From NCBI GenBank assembly GCA_950295325.1, contig OX485809.1:36089081-36153080 (forward strand): a stretch of DNA of 64,000 nucleotides. Direction: 5' to 3'. The translations under genes and the position numbers were made by a program. Below, piece by piece: positions 25,401 to 37,140 of this stretch. This stretch comes from Polytrichum commune. Lineage: Eukaryota > Streptophyta > Polytrichopsida > Polytrichales > Polytrichaceae. Within the stretch, counting starts at the first letter, position 1; every line of letters begins with the position of its first letter. Under the pieces are notes generated by a model. The model was not told the DNA's origin. It worked only from the letters and a program-made list of their open reading frames with translations, and ran no database searches.

Positions 25401-26338
25401 TTCTTGACTCAATTTGATTGATTGAGGACTTTCATAATGTGAAATCTTAGTTTAGAACTCGAGGATGAGATGATGGTTGATTTGGCCTACTTCACAACCT
25501 TACATGAATCACCCTCAACTCTCGAATTCTCTTTCCAAGTGATGGTTTTTGCTTGCTCCGATTAGATCTCCTATGTCATTCTCTAAGTACACTTTGTTGA
25601 TGAGGTCTAAGACATGCCACATCTCCTCAAGATATATATTTTTAGTAAGTGGCTTGTTTGAGCCCTTTTATCTTCAATTTTTGAAGTACTTATAATTTCT
25701 TCTAAGTCCGAACTTCCTTATTATTTTATATAGTTTGTTTGACCACAACTTGAGCCGAATTCTTGTGTAAATCTTTAATTTAATGACCTCGTGTCCTTGG
25801 TGAATTTTAATGTGACCTCATCCTTCTTGATTCTAAAGGATGAGCATGTGCCTTGAACTCCTTTGTCACTACCAACTTTATACACCTCGGGTGCTAAATA
25901 AAGTTGGTGCACCCACATATGCCAATTAAATGTTAGTGCACTGTGGGCGCCAATTTCCAAGGTAGCAAGGTAACATTTCCGAGGTAACAAGGTAGTAATC
26001 CCAAAGTAGCAATTGATACTCATGTAAAAACATTGGGGCAAATGAAGTGTATTAGGACCCTTAACTTGGCCTTCTTATATGTTGTTTGATATCTAGGTAT
26101 TTATCAGACATTTAAAAATGTAAACGTGGCTAAAAAATCAATGTATCTAATTATAGACTTGATTAAAAAGTTTGATTCTAAATACCTGAATCTAAATTAC
26201 TCAAAATATTCTTCCTATCTACATACCTTTTGGGTATCAAAATTCATCTAGTGGCTGGATTCCCATTTAAGGCTCATTCATCCATTGTTCCATCTAATCA
26301 TATGTTCCTATAAATAAAAGTTCTCAATCCTTATTTAC
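22454..26338. other. gene-free spacer
   Basis: AT-rich sequence without recognisable genes. It contains a diverged tandem duplication in which a unit with AAGCACGGTARAGTGGATAGCTC occurs at about 23849 and again at about 24066, each followed by a TTTGAATTTTGTGA block. A 14-base poly-G run lies at 23727-23740. Confidence 0.55.
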
Positions 26339-26364
26339 ATGTCTCTTGGATTTCGAGCCTTGTG

Positions 26365-26472
26365 CTTCGTTCCCATGGTCTCACAGGCGTTTCCGATGCC
26401 TAGCTGCATTCCCATGGTCTTACGGGTGTTCCCAATGGCTAGTTGCGTTCCCATGGTCTTCACATTCCCGAA
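26365..26472 (+). repeat. 36-bp tandem repeat, about three copies
   Basis: Units begin CGTTCCCATGGTCT and continue through a CGTTCCCAATGGCTAG-like half. The copies are imperfect. The frames crossing it (26339-26630) encode only this repetition. Confidence 0.7.
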
Positions 26473-26618
26473 TCGTGGCTCTGTTCCCGAGCAAGTTCCA
26501 TCTTTCCGAGCTTCTCCCTCTCTCTCTTTTGGCGGCGGCTACCTACCATGAGGTTTCTTCTATGGCCGCAGTTGTCTCATTGTTCCACAATTGTCTTCTC
26601 TTCAATTCTCGTCCTTGG

Positions 26619-27203
26619 ATGGCTCTATAGCACGGGTAGGTCACTCTAAGGCATTTTTGTGCACCACGTGCGGCTGGGGTTTTTTTTGTTTTGGGGCTAT
26701 TTACCTTCAAGGGTTGAATTAAAGCCTCCCTATAATTACTTAAATTTCAAAAATGGCCCATTTGTTTGCACCCTTCCATTACTTATATTGTCCAAGTCAC
26801 TCCAATTTTTTGTACTCTATATTCCTTTTAAGTAATAAAAGCTAATCTACTTCCTAACGCATTGACGAGTGTTAAGGGAAACCATGGAAACAAAGAAGGG
26901 TGCAAACAGTAATATCATTGCAAACAAAGTTATGAAGAAAACACATAGGAGACCATAGCAAACATACTAAACATACCTTCTAGGATCCTTATCTTCAGCC
27001 CCTATATTAATTTTACAAAAAAATAATGGCCCACATTTTATGTCCATCTAACTTACTTATAATGGGATTGTCTATATTTAATGGCCCCTTCATTATTTGG
27101 AATTCCTTTATAATTTTTATTTCAAATGATTTTAATCCTCTCTATATTTTGCCGCACGTCGTTTTTAAAATGCACTAAGTGACCTACCCATGCTCTACAG
27201 CCA
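26619..27203. mobile_element. non-autonomous DNA element with ~75-bp inverted termini
   Basis: The left end reads ATGGCTCTATAGCACGGGTA, then GGTCACT and, ~25 bases later, CACGTGCGGC. The right end is its inverse with a few mismatches (CCGCACGTCG, AGTGACCTACCCATGCTCTA). The interior has no gene. The target duplication is unclear. Confidence 0.6.
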
Positions 27204-27499
27204 TATGCTTTTGAGTATTATTTTTCATGATAAGTCTTAAGGATCTCATCTTGGTATTCTACATTTGAGCACTTAACACAACATCGAGGTTGCAGCTGAC
27301 CATGAAATAATATTTAATTAAGACAACAATTTGCTACTACTTTTAAGCAATTGACCAAAAAAACTATGTTTTTGAGATATCGTAGCATTTTTTTGTCCAA
27401 TTTTCTATGCTTGCACCCACAACTCTCTATACATGTAGACCTTCGGATTCATGTATCTATCTCCAATCCGATTATTCCATACGTAGTGGGAGATGGGGA

Positions 27500-28120
27500 A
27501 CTTGCTCCCAACGAGCGCCTAACAATATTTGACAAGGTCCATCAAAAATCGAACCTGGACCTTCTGACCATCCCTGTAGAGCACACTATGTTGTTGGAGA
27601 TGAGGTTCAAAATGTCCTTGGAGGGGTTGTTGTCCACCATGAGGGTGTTCTCACAGGTAGGCCGCAAATCGTAGGGACACCCTATCATGATAGGGCGTTG
27701 GTCCTAGAATATGGGTTTCAACACCTTCAAGTATTGGTTGATGGCGAGGTTTTTGGGCTCCTTAACATGTCTCCCATCCAGGGTCAACAACATCCTACAC
27801 GACTCTTGCCCTAGGGCCATGCAAAGGGGGTCAGTTCCCTTGAAGATGAACTCTATGACGACATGGGTGTTCTTCGAATTCATGGAGCTCCATATGGTTA
27901 CCCACCATTTGGATTGGGCAATTTGAAAGGAATGGTAAAGTCTGGGCTGCATGTAGATGAGCTTGTTCTTTATGTATATTGGGAGCTTGTTGTAGTCCAT
28001 GTTATTGGGCAGAGAGAAGGGAACTATTGGGGCCAAGGGACAATGCACACATTGGACCAAGATCCCGTTGAGGTCTAGAATCAAGAACCATCGTTTGACA
28101 TCAACGCTAAGGGTATGCTA
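27500..28120 (-). pseudogene. FCP1/NIF-like HAD phosphatase pseudogene
   Basis: Read on the minus strand, a continuous frame begins with a HAD-like first motif LDLNGILV. It then has WSSMNSKNTHVVIEF, a downstream QESC motif, DGRHVKEPKNL, and NTLMVDNNPSK. This order matches the FCP1/NIF (TFIIF-interacting CTD phosphatase-like) family of plants, including the second acidic motif in VDNNPSK; functional members usually have VDDNPSK. A TAG stop (about 27704) and a TGA near 27545 interrupt the frame, and the N-terminal half is missing. No introns are visible, so it could be a retrocopy or a captured exon. The family call rests on motif memory, not on a search. Confidence 0.55.
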
Positions 28121-28281
28121 AATTAGGGGAGCAACCACGCCATGCTCAATGTGCTAGGGAGACAGTCAAAGGGACAATTGTGTCATGCAATGTCCATTTC
28201 ACACATTATTCAAGGAATAAAAAACCAAAATCGTGCCACAAATTGAGAGAAAATTGTTCATGAATGGAAAACAAACGCATA

Positions 28282-29230
28282 CCGTAGTTTACTAGCAGGT
28301 TAGGCAACTTGCTGCCTAATATTTAATTAAAGTTCAAAAAGTAGGTTCGGCACCTAAAAATAGTATACTCATATTTTCGGCAATTTTCTCTTTTAATTTT
28401 TAAAAATTCGGCTTACATTCATTTTTAATTTTCTATTTCAACTTATATCTTGTACATCTCTCTTGCATTGAATGACAAGTAAGATGTGAGTGAAGAGTTG
28501 AGAATGCCCTATGCTTTATGCAAGTAGAGTGGAGTTGTGTTCAACAATGCATATGGGATATGTAAACTTTGAGGTGAAGCACCTAGTTAGACGTCATTTT
28601 TATAACACGCATAACTTTTGCATAGAGTCTTCAAATGACATAAAATTTGTTGGAGGTGAAATATTACTTGATTTCTAAACTTTTCTTAGACCAACAAAAT
28701 TCCAAAAAAGTTGATCTTCTATGCACAAATGAGCTCCAAAAAACTGTTATGAACGCATTTTAATTTTTTGATCTTTACACGGCTGCAATGTTTTGTCCAT
28801 ATCTTTTGCATAAAGACTTATTTTGACACAAAACTTGTTGGAGGTGGAAGAAGGATTGATTTCTCAACTTTTGTTAGTTGGACAAAATTCTATAAAACTT
28901 CATCTTCTATGCTCAATTGGACTCCAAAAATTTGTGTACAACACATTTGAAAAGCCTCGCCTAGAGTCTTGCTACTTCTTAACCCATATTCTTTGTGGAC
29001 TAATGTACGTGAGCTTGATTACAAAAGGAGCACCTTCTCTCCTTCAAAATTCACATATGCTTCCACTGTAAGTAAAGCTCTAGTGAGAAGTAAAAATTTC
29101 TTACTTTTAGGCAATTTTGAAAAATAATTAATTTTATATTGGGCAAAAAATGCCAATAATATTCCAAAATTTTAGGCATCTATTTTTAGAATTATTTTGT
29201 GCCGAATCAGCTATTAAACTACGGTATTGG
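28282..29230. mobile_element. non-autonomous DNA element with short inverted termini
   Basis: TACCGTAGTTTACTAGC at 28282 is the inverse of GCTATTAAACTACGGTA ending near 29228, with one mismatch. Inside each end lie further inverted matches (TTCGGCAC, AGGCAACTT/AGGCAATTTT). No transposase frame is present. The interior holds a tandem duplication (28600-28950). Confidence 0.6.
28600..28950 (+). repeat. ~175-bp tandem duplication
   Basis: Two diverged copies, each with CTTTTGCATARAG, ACACAAAACTTGTTGGAGGT, then TGATTTCT and CATCTTCTATGC. The second open frame (28768-28950) is not recognised. Confidence 0.7.
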
Positions 29231-29761
29231 AAACCATTCAAGGGAGGAAAGAAGCCAAGTTTCATAAATGGCATTTGAAAACATGCAATCTAAATAACTG
29301 TATTTATATTTGCGCGCACACCCACACACATACACGCACACACATATAAGAGAAGGAAAAATGAAAATTTATTTAATTTATCATTATTATCTATACTTAG
29401 TCCAAAATCCATTTTGAACAAGCAATTCAAAAGCTCCTAAGTCGGGTCCTACAAAATTGATTTCTTTTGGCAAAGGTAACTTGAGCCTAGCCTCACGGAG
29501 GAGAATCTTAGCAGTGGACGTTGGGGGGTTGAGGTGAGAGAAAATATTTTACAACCATACACTGACTAGACATGACCAAAGAGGTTTCGGGCAACCAACC
29601 GAAATTATGAGTACCCATGGAATTACCTTGTCATGGTCATGTCCAACAACTGCAGCGGCATGGGTACACAAATATATGATATGCTAATTTGGTAAGACGA
29701 CGTCACAGATGTGCAAACTCAATTTCATGAAGGTTCCAAGCTACACTAAATATGATATTTA

Positions 29762-30135
29762 GGGCCGGTTTACACTACGGTGGAGAAGTCCACCGGTCAT
29801 GAAAAAAAGGGCGTTTCTCAATTGTGATTGGTCGAAAATGCAACTCTTGACCGGTGGGTGTTTACACTAGGTGAAGAAAACAATGGTGGTGAACTTTTCT
29901 CATGGATGATAAAATGACATGGCCGCCTACATGGCGGCACTTTTTGGAGTTGGGCTTCTCTGGAGGAGGAGTTTCTTGTCCAGCCTCAAGAGGCCGGAGA
30001 AGCCCAACTCAATAAAAATATTTTATTGCCTTTAATTCTTCTCTGGCACATCCACCATTTGCCTCATATAACCATGTCTTGGCCAAGCATTCTTGACCGA
30101 CCGGAGGCCTTCTCCACCGTAGTGTAAACCGACCC
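29762..30135. mobile_element. PIF/Harbinger (Tourist-like) MITE
   Basis: 374 bp with inverted ends GGGYCGGTTTACACTACGGT followed by GGAGAAG. It is flanked by TTA on both sides (29759-29761 and 30136-30138), the typical target duplication of this superfamily. It lies inside a copy of dispersed family Y, whose homologous site at 19130 is uninterrupted. The interior has no gene. Confidence 0.82.
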
Positions 30136-30139
30136 TTAG

Positions 30140-30450
30140 TCTCATATGGTATTTTATGTCATTACGGTAACTTTTTGGATAACGCTTCTTATGAATAAGT
30201 GAACTTAATTGTCATGAATGATAAGTGAGTTCATCCATTGGCCAAAACTCTACTTTCTCTTGTCAACAACCTGTGATGAAATATTGTCATGGATGATTGA
30301 AATTTGGATAAAAAAATCACTTGGTGACCATTTGGTAAGTGACAGTAATTGCAACACTGAAATTCTACAATCCCCCCAAAAAGTTACAAGGAATGACAAA
30401 TAATGATGGGTTAACGTTTAGTGTTGGTGACACTAGACTGTGGTTTACAA
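30140..30450 (+). repeat. dispersed repeat family Y, copy 2
   Basis: Homologous to 19130-19470. The Harbinger MITE is inserted at its left side. Confidence 0.65.
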
Positions 30451-30840
30451 TTATTATTAAGCAACACAATTAGAATTGGTGACACTAAATAATAATGTTT
30501 AGTGTAGTTCATGAACCTTCCAACCAATGTTATTAGAGTGTTCTACCAATTTCATCAACCTTCTAAATAAGTTCATGATTCTTCTAAACCAACGTGACAT
30601 GTTGCACACATCAATTTCATGATAGTGGACCTTTACCTCAAACAATTTCATGAAACTTCCCAACCAATTTCTTAAACTCTTTTCATACTCTATGATTTTG
30701 TATTCTCAACTTCTCGCCTCCTCATTTCATAATCTTTGCCTTCTCGTTGTTCATTGCCTCCTCTTTGTATTGTGTTTACTTGGAAGCCTCTAGCCCTTAC
30801 GTTGATTTTTCTTTGGTCTTCAATACCTCAAAGTTGGACC

Positions 30841-31023
30841 TGTTGTGCGGAATGCAAAGCTACAAGAAGTTGAAGATGTGTGTCATATTAATAATGATAT
30901 GTGTACAAGAGAGAAGCCTTCTTATGAAGGAGAGAGACACCGTTTGGTATAACTAATAGGTGTGACTGTTCGAACACCGAACGGTGTGAGTCTAAGACTC
31001 TAAGCTAACTGATTGGTCTAACA
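30841..31023 (-). repeat. 3' LTR of the copia element
   Basis: On the plus strand it starts TGTTGTGCGGAATGC and ends GGTCTAACA, so on the coding strand it runs from TGTTAGACC to CAACA. It contains an inverted repeat around the ACCGTTTGG and CGAACGGTG stretches. Confidence 0.95.
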
Positions 31024-31033
31024 CGCCCCCTTC
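31024..31033 (-). other. polypurine tract of the copia element
   Basis: On the minus strand GAAGGGGGCG ends directly at the 3' LTR. A second purine-rich stretch of the same kind lies at about 31134-31147. Confidence 0.8.
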
Positions 31034-31147
31034 AGCTGCATAGCTGAAACAATGTAATTCCTAACTTAACTTAAGTTGTAAAAATCGCCTCCTCTTCCCG
31101 TGAAGCTGCTGAAGAAGAAGTAATATGTGGTTGGTCGCCCCCTTTCT

Positions 31148-34129
31148 TCACAGCGAAGGAAGCGGCTTGGTAAGAGCTTGAATGCAGGTATGATGTTTAT
31201 CTTTTGGAAGAGACTTGGTCAAGATGTTGGCCCACATAGTGGAAGTTGAAGTAAATTGTAGTTTCAAAATCTTGGCCTGAACTTTCTCACGGAGAAAATG
31301 GAATCGCAGGTCAATATGTTTAGATCGATCATGATACTTTGGATTCGCACTTAAGGTAATACATGACTGATTGTCACAGTAAATGATGCCGGGGAAAGTC
31401 AGAGAGTAACCAAGTTCTTGTAGAAGAGCTTGCAACCAAAGTAGTTCTTTGGTGGCAGTGGCGGTGGCAATATATTCAGCTTCCGTGGACGAGAGAGCGA
31501 CGATAGTTTGCTTGCGGCTTTGCCAGGATAGAAGACATGATGAGTCAAGTTGAAAAATATAACCCGAAGTAGACCGACGGGTGTCAATATCACCTGCCCA
31601 ATCAACGTCACTCCAACCAGTTAACTGGTGGAGAGAAGGGGGAGCTGAAAGAGAACTAGAATAGACAAGTCCTTGTTTCGAAGTGCCACGTAGATAGCGA
31701 AAGATGCGTTTGACTCCAAGCCAATGAGCTGGAGTTGGGTCCTGCATGAATTGAGCAAGATGATTGACGGAGAAAGCTAGATCCCAACGTGTGCACGTAA
31801 CAAGATATTGAAGACTCCCGATAGCTTGTTTGTACGGGACCTTGTCCATTAGGTGTTGTTCGGAAGATGGAGGATTATCAGGTTGGTGGCGTGAGTATCG
31901 AATACCAGCTTCGAGAGGCGTTGCAACTGAATGAGAAGTGGCCATATTAAATTTAGTTAAGAGATCATTGATGTATTTTTCTTGTGACAATAATAATGTC
32001 TTATGAAAACGATCCCGTTGGATTTGGATGCCAAGAATATAGCCAATCTCGTTGTTATCTGTCATGGAAAAACGTTGATTGAATATGGCTTTTGTAACAG
32101 TTAAAAACTGAAAGTTGTCGGAGATGAGAACTAGATCATCGATATAAAGACCCAAGAGTAGAATGGAATTGTGTGATCGCTTAATGTAAACGTTTGGATC
32201 TGAGGCACATTTAAGAAAGCCCTGACTTAATAAGAATGTGTCAAAAGTTTCGTACTAGACTCGGGATGCCTGTTTGAGACCATAGAGGGATTTTAAGAGG
32301 CGGCATACTTGATGTGCAGTGCCAGGTTTGATATAACCCTCAGGTTGCGTTATGTAAATTTCCTCATGTAAGGTTCCGTTTAAAAAGGCTGTGATCACAT
32401 CCATTTGATGGATGTGATAGTTGTAAATAGTGGCCAAGGCTAAAAGAAGTCGCAATGATGTCATTCGAATAACAGGAGAAAAAGTTTCAGTAAAATCAAT
32501 TCATTCTTGTTGAGAGAAACCACGAGCGACAAATCTTGCCTTAAAACGCGATAAAGAACCATCAGAGTTGTATTTTCGTCGAAAAATCCATTTGGTGCTG
32601 ATGATAGATCGATTTGGCAGCGGATCAACAAGATCCCAAGTGCGATTGTTAATGAGAGAATTATATTCCTTGTCCATAGCGTCTTTCCAATCTTGAGAGT
32701 GAGCACTGGAAAGTGCTTCATGGACGGTGAGAGGTTCAGCGAGCTCAGCTAAGAAGCCAAAGCTGTAGAGGTTAGTGTCATGAAATCGCGGAGTATATCG
32801 TTGTCCTTTAGTGGAACGTGTGGATCTCCGAAGGTGAGGAGGAGAACTAGATTGGGCTTGACGGAGATGAGAACGCTGATGTGCGGAAGTTGGAGGTAAA
32901 GTGATTGGATCGTCATCATCAGGAGGGGGTGGGGTCTTGGGTGGGTCCTGGTTTGGTGGTTCCGGTGGAGTATGGGTAGAGTTGTCCGTTTTGAAGTTTG
33001 ATGGCTGATTCAGTGGTAGTGAGTGGGTAGGTCCTGGTTGAGGAGAAGAGGACGCAGGTTCAGGGAAATAAAATTCACCAGGATCAAGAGGGGGTGAATG
33101 AAATTTTCCAGTTGAAGAAGTTGAAGAAGAACTGCCATCAGATAATAACATATTTTCTGAAAAAATAACATCACGATTTGTAAAAGCAAGTCGGGATTCT
33201 GGATTATACAAGTGATAGCCCTTTGTACTTGATGAATAGCCGATAAAAATACATTTCATGGCCTTGGAGTCTAATTTCTTGCGGCGTTCTTTTACAATGT
33301 GAGAGTAAGCCGGACAACCAAAAATTCGCAAATCAGTAAGATCAGGTCGTAACCCTGTCCAAAGTTCGTATGGGGTTATGTTGTTTAAAGAGGTAGTATA
33401 AGAACGATTTTGCAAATAGCAGGCAGTGGCCACAGCTTCGGCCCAGAAATGTTTGCTCAGATGAGCAACTTGAAGCATACTTCGTGCAGCTTCAATCAGG
33501 GTACGGTTCTTCCTTTCGGCAACCCCATTTTGAGCAGGATGGTATGGATTGGTAAGGTGATGTTGAATTCCATGATCTTGACAAAATTTTGTAAAATTGT
33601 TGGATGTATATTCGCCACCGTTATCCGAGCGGAGAATAAGTATTTTGTGTTTGTCATGGTGATTTTCTACTAATGTCTTATAAGTTTGGAAATAAGACAA
33701 AGTAGAAGATTTCTTCTTTAAGAAATATACATGGGTAAAACGAGAGTAATCATTAATGAATGAGAGGAAATAAAGAGCACCACCTAATGAAGGTGTACTC
33801 ATAGGGCCACACAAATCTGTGTGGATTAAAGCCAATGGGGCAAGGGCTCTTGTAGAAGGAGATGTTGGGTAAGAATTTTGGGTTTGTTTACCAAACACAC
33901 AACCCTCACATAGAGAGAGAGTGTTTTTTAATGTAGGAAGTCCATTAACCATGTTGTGTTTTTGCATAAGGTTAATGGAACGTACATTAAGGTGACCTAA
34001 GCGGTAGTGCCACTTAAGTGTTTCTGAGGCAGATTTAGGCAAAGTTGTAGAGATATAGTTGGATTCTGATGGGAGAATACCAATGCCAAAAGAGAATAAA
34101 TTACCTTCTTTTGGAATTCGAAATATCAT
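31148..34129 (-). pseudogene. copia pol: integrase, reverse transcriptase, RNase H (broken)
   Basis: Three segments lie in one frame: 34129-32501, 32464-32255 and 32155-31148. The first has a GAG-pre-integrase HHCC region (HYRLGHLNVRSI, CEGCVFGKQ), the integrase core (HTDLCGPM, RSDNGGEY, NGVAERKNRT), a proline-rich linker, and the start of reverse transcriptase (TKWIFRRKYNSDGSL). The next has LNGTLHEEIYITQPEGY. The last has the YIDD active site, SDVDWAGD and STEAEYIA of RNase H, and the usual copia end. A TGA at 32498-32500 and a TAG at 32252-32254 interrupt it; the latter stands where Trp is usual. It begins in the -1 frame relative to gag, just overlapping its stop, where a base seems to have been lost from an A-rich run. 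Confidence 0.93.
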
Positions 34130-35337
34130 TGTTTAGTTGAGTCTGGTGACTTGGTTTTAATGAGACATTGAGTCTGAGTAAATGTAATGATTGTGTTGCC
34201 TGTGGTCATAATTTGACTTACAGACAATAAGTTCTTGGCAAGGCCAGGGACATGTAACACATCAGGAATCAATAAACATTCTCCAGTGGGTACTTTTAAC
34301 ATGATAGAACCATAGCCAAGAGCATTATGCGAGCGATTATCGCCGAGAATTATCTTTCTCGGGGTTTCGAGAAGTTGGTAATCTCGAAAGAGTTCCTTTT
34401 GAGGAGACATATGTTGGCTAGCACCCGAATCTAGATACCATGACGAGGAAGGGCCAGAATTATCACATATTGTCGAAAAAAGATAATCTGGTGTGTCAGT
34501 AGTAAGGATACGACTAGTTTGAGTAATAAGAACATTATTAGCTTGGTTGTGCTCATTCTTAGCTTGGTCGCGCTTTTTCTTACGACACTCAGGAGATTTA
34601 TGCCCTGGGATCCCACAATAATGATAAACAATAGTCCTTCGAGTAGATGAGTTAGTATGTTGATCAGTTGGTTTTTGTCTAGACCAATTCTTTTCATTGT
34701 TCCGAAATTGTGAGCGGTAGCTTTGCTTGTTGTTCTTAGGAAATTGTCTAGAGAAATTGAACTGATTTGAAGATGGCTTGATAAATTTGCCCTTAACATA
34801 GAAAGCACTGGATTTTGATGTCTCAGGCTTAGAAATATTGATGGAATTTTGTTGGAGTATATTGGAGAGTAGAGTCGAAAATGTCAGATTGGCAATACCA
34901 CCTTGCGTGGTTATAAATGCACTCCAAGAATCCGGTAAAGCAGCGAGTAGCAAATTAACTTGCTGGTCTTCTGTGAAAACACATCCGGCAATTGCAGCTT
35001 CGTTAAGAAGCGACTGCCATGTTTCCAAGAAGGACATAATGTCGTCAGAATCTGACATAGTCAAGCGGCAGAGTTGCTTATGCAAATTTACCTGCGACGC
35101 TTTGTTAGATTTCTCGTAGATTTGTTTCAAACGATCCCAAACCTGCTTAGAGGTTGTGAGAGAACGTAAAGAAAGGAGCTGCTTCTCATTACAATGGAGC
35201 AAAAGCTCTGATCGAGCCTTGACATCACGTAATCTCCAGGCTGCCAAGCCTACTATGTCACTTGCAGCAGGGGCTACATCGCTACCATCCACGACGCCCC
35301 ATATTTCAGAGCGAATCAATAATAACTCAAGTTTCAT
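34126..35337 (-). pseudogene. copia gag and protease
   Basis: 403 residues are open. The frame extends upstream of the first Met, since DNYATWSMKLELLLIRSEIW, the usual Gag start region, is partly before it; an in-frame TGA then appears near 35390. It has the UBN2-type Gag domain (residues ~10-170), one zinc knuckle whose first Cys is replaced (YHYCGIPGHKSPEC, Tyr for Cys), and the protease with DSGASQHM. It ends in a TGA overlapping the start of pol by four bases. In intact relatives gag and pol are one frame, so this junction is a mutation, not programmed recoding. Confidence 0.9.
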
Positions 35338-35472
35338 ACTCCAAGTCGCATAATTGTCTGCGCTTAGGATTGGAATTACGTAAGCTCAGTTTGCTGAAGT
35401 TAATCCAACATTGGCCATTCTGCTATTGCTTAAATTTATACTTCCTAAGGAGTGAATGGGAAGTATTGAAGT

Positions 35473-35733
35473 TTAAAGTTCTTGGTGTAGATGAGAAGGT
35501 ACAATGTCATCGGAATCGTTCTCGAAGAACTGTGGATTTCTCTCATCAAATTGTAAGAATCCGTCTTGGATGTGATGTTGTTGAAAGAATCCATCTTGGA
35601 TGTGATGTTGTTGAAAGAATCCTTCTTGGATTTGATGTTGATTTTCATTTTCAACTCTTTCTTCCTCTCGGACTAGTGTGTTGAAAGCATTTTCGTTGGA
35701 ACACTCTTGTGGAGGATTTGGAGCGACACACAT
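35473..35733 (-). other. short leader frame with 10-residue repeats in the copia element
   Basis: An 86-residue frame begins just after the primer site. It holds three copies of QDGFFQQHHI-like units, encoded by a 30-bp tandem repeat at about 35565-35645. It may be an upstream exon or N-terminal extension of Gag, or simply a repeat. Translation is unproven. Confidence 0.35.
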
Positions 35734-35751
35734 GGTGAAGTTTTAAGTTTT

Positions 35752-35765
35752 CTGCTCTGATACCA
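35752..35765 (-). other. primer binding site of the copia element
   Basis: On the minus strand TGGTATCAGAGCAG directly follows the 5' LTR. It is the standard site complementary to plant initiator tRNA-Met. Confidence 0.95.
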
Positions 35766-35948
35766 TGTTGTGCGGAATGCAAAGCTACAAGAAGTTGAAG
35801 ATGTGTGTCATATTAATAATGATATGTGTACAAGAGAGAAGCCTTCTTATGAAGGAGAGAGACACCGTTTGGTATAACTAATAGGTGTGACTGTTCGAAC
35901 ACCGAACGGTGTGAGTCTAAGACTCTAAGCTAATTGATTGGTCTAACA
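35766..35948 (-). repeat. 5' LTR of the copia element
   Basis: 183 bp, matching 30841-31023 with one visible difference (T for C near 35933). The GGACC target duplication follows. Confidence 0.95.
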
Positions 35949-36769
35949 GGACCAAGCAACTATGGTTCGTCTCTAGTCTTTGGATATTTGTACATCAAAG
36001 CAAGCAACACAAACTCAATGGTCAGAGTGTAGTGTGGTTGTAAATTTGATCGTGGGAAGAGTGTTGGCCATGTGAGCAAAGCGCAAACCACGTTTGGAGT
36101 GTAATCACTGCAAACATGGTCCAATGTTGGATAAGAGAGGCCAATCGAAATTATGGCCGAGCTAGTCGTGGAGAGCAATCAATCATATGTATAATGTACC
36201 ATTCTTTCTGAAATAAAGTTATATAGTTCATGGCATTGAATTTGTGAAGTTGTGAATATGGGTACCAAATCATGAAATTGCTCACAACATGTAGTGAAAT
36301 CAGTTGAAAGTTCAAGTTAAATTGGTTTGTCTATATAGTGCATTAGGTTCATGATTCCAATGAATTTGGTAGAACCTATTGCTAAATTGGTTTGTAAAAT
36401 CATGATATTTAGTTTGCACGTCTGTGAAATCATCTTACCAAAGGTGTGATTGTAAGGGGAATTTCTCAAAAGCATCTTGGAAACAAACTTTATTCACCAA
36501 AACCCTATCCATGAAGCATCCAGTGAGGACACATAGCTGACACTCCCCAAAAAATTAGAAACTACGTATGGCCAAAGATAGTGTGTTTGTTATGACGGTA
36601 TCAAAAAAAATTGAATTGGTTTGAAAATAAATTAGGCCCCACACAATATGTGATTGTGAGTTCAAAATAATGTGGGGTGTTATAAACTCCATGAAATTAG
36701 GTTTATTTTAATTCTAAGATATCATGGTGTAAAAAACTACAAATGGGTCATACCATATACATTCTCATG

Positions 36770-37140
36770 TCGTGCTCATAGCCTCGCGGGGGGGGGGGGG
36801 GTAGTCATTGGTTGGAGTAGCAATATACGTGCGAACAAATGATAGGGTATTTTAAAAACATGGGGGCTAAAAATTATAAATGGACTTAAGAGTAATATAG
36901 GGTATGAAAAATGGCACTGGACATCTTTAAAGTACTATAGGGTATGGAATAATAGGTACTTTGGAATTATAAGTAATGCAAGCCATTTTTCTATTAACCC
37001 AAAGTAGAAATTTACATAATGATAGCATGTGAAAAAAATAAAAGAATTGAAAGTAATACCCCCCTATAAAATAGTGGTTGTTCGCACCTATATCCTTAAC
37101 TTTTTAACACACTGCCCCCCCCCCCCGAGCTCATAGTGGA
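36770..37140. mobile_element. non-autonomous element with poly-G termini (tentative)
   Basis: Near the left end a CATAGCCTCG block precedes a 14-base G run (36788-36801), followed by GTGCGAACAA at about 36829. At the right end GTTCGCAC (about 37080) precedes a 12-base C run (37115-37126) followed by CGAGCTCATAG. Each motif is the inverse of its partner and in mirrored order. The interior is AT-rich and non-coding. Confidence 0.5.

Larger units (their letters stand above)
30841..35948 (-). mobile_element. Ty1/copia LTR retrotransposon, complete but decayed
   Basis: 5108 bp on the minus strand with 183-bp LTRs that differ at one base by eye. It is flanked by a perfect 5-bp target duplication GGACC (30836-30840 and 35949-35953). 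The order on the minus strand is LTR, tRNA-Met primer site, a short leader frame with repeats, gag-protease, integrase, reverse transcriptase, RNase H, polypurine tract, LTR. Integrase before reverse transcriptase defines Ty1/copia. One frameshift and two stops break the polyprotein, so this copy cannot make its own proteins. Confidence 0.96.

Noticed and set aside
26339-26649. Overlapping ORFs on the plus strand near a TATA-like stretch
   Set aside because: They encode only the 36-bp tandem repeat and low-complexity serine-rich text.
34126-34129. Programmed -1 frameshift between gag and pol of the copia element
   Set aside because: Plant copia elements normally use one frame, and the site is an A-rich run next to an ATGA overlap with other stops downstream, so a lost base is likelier.
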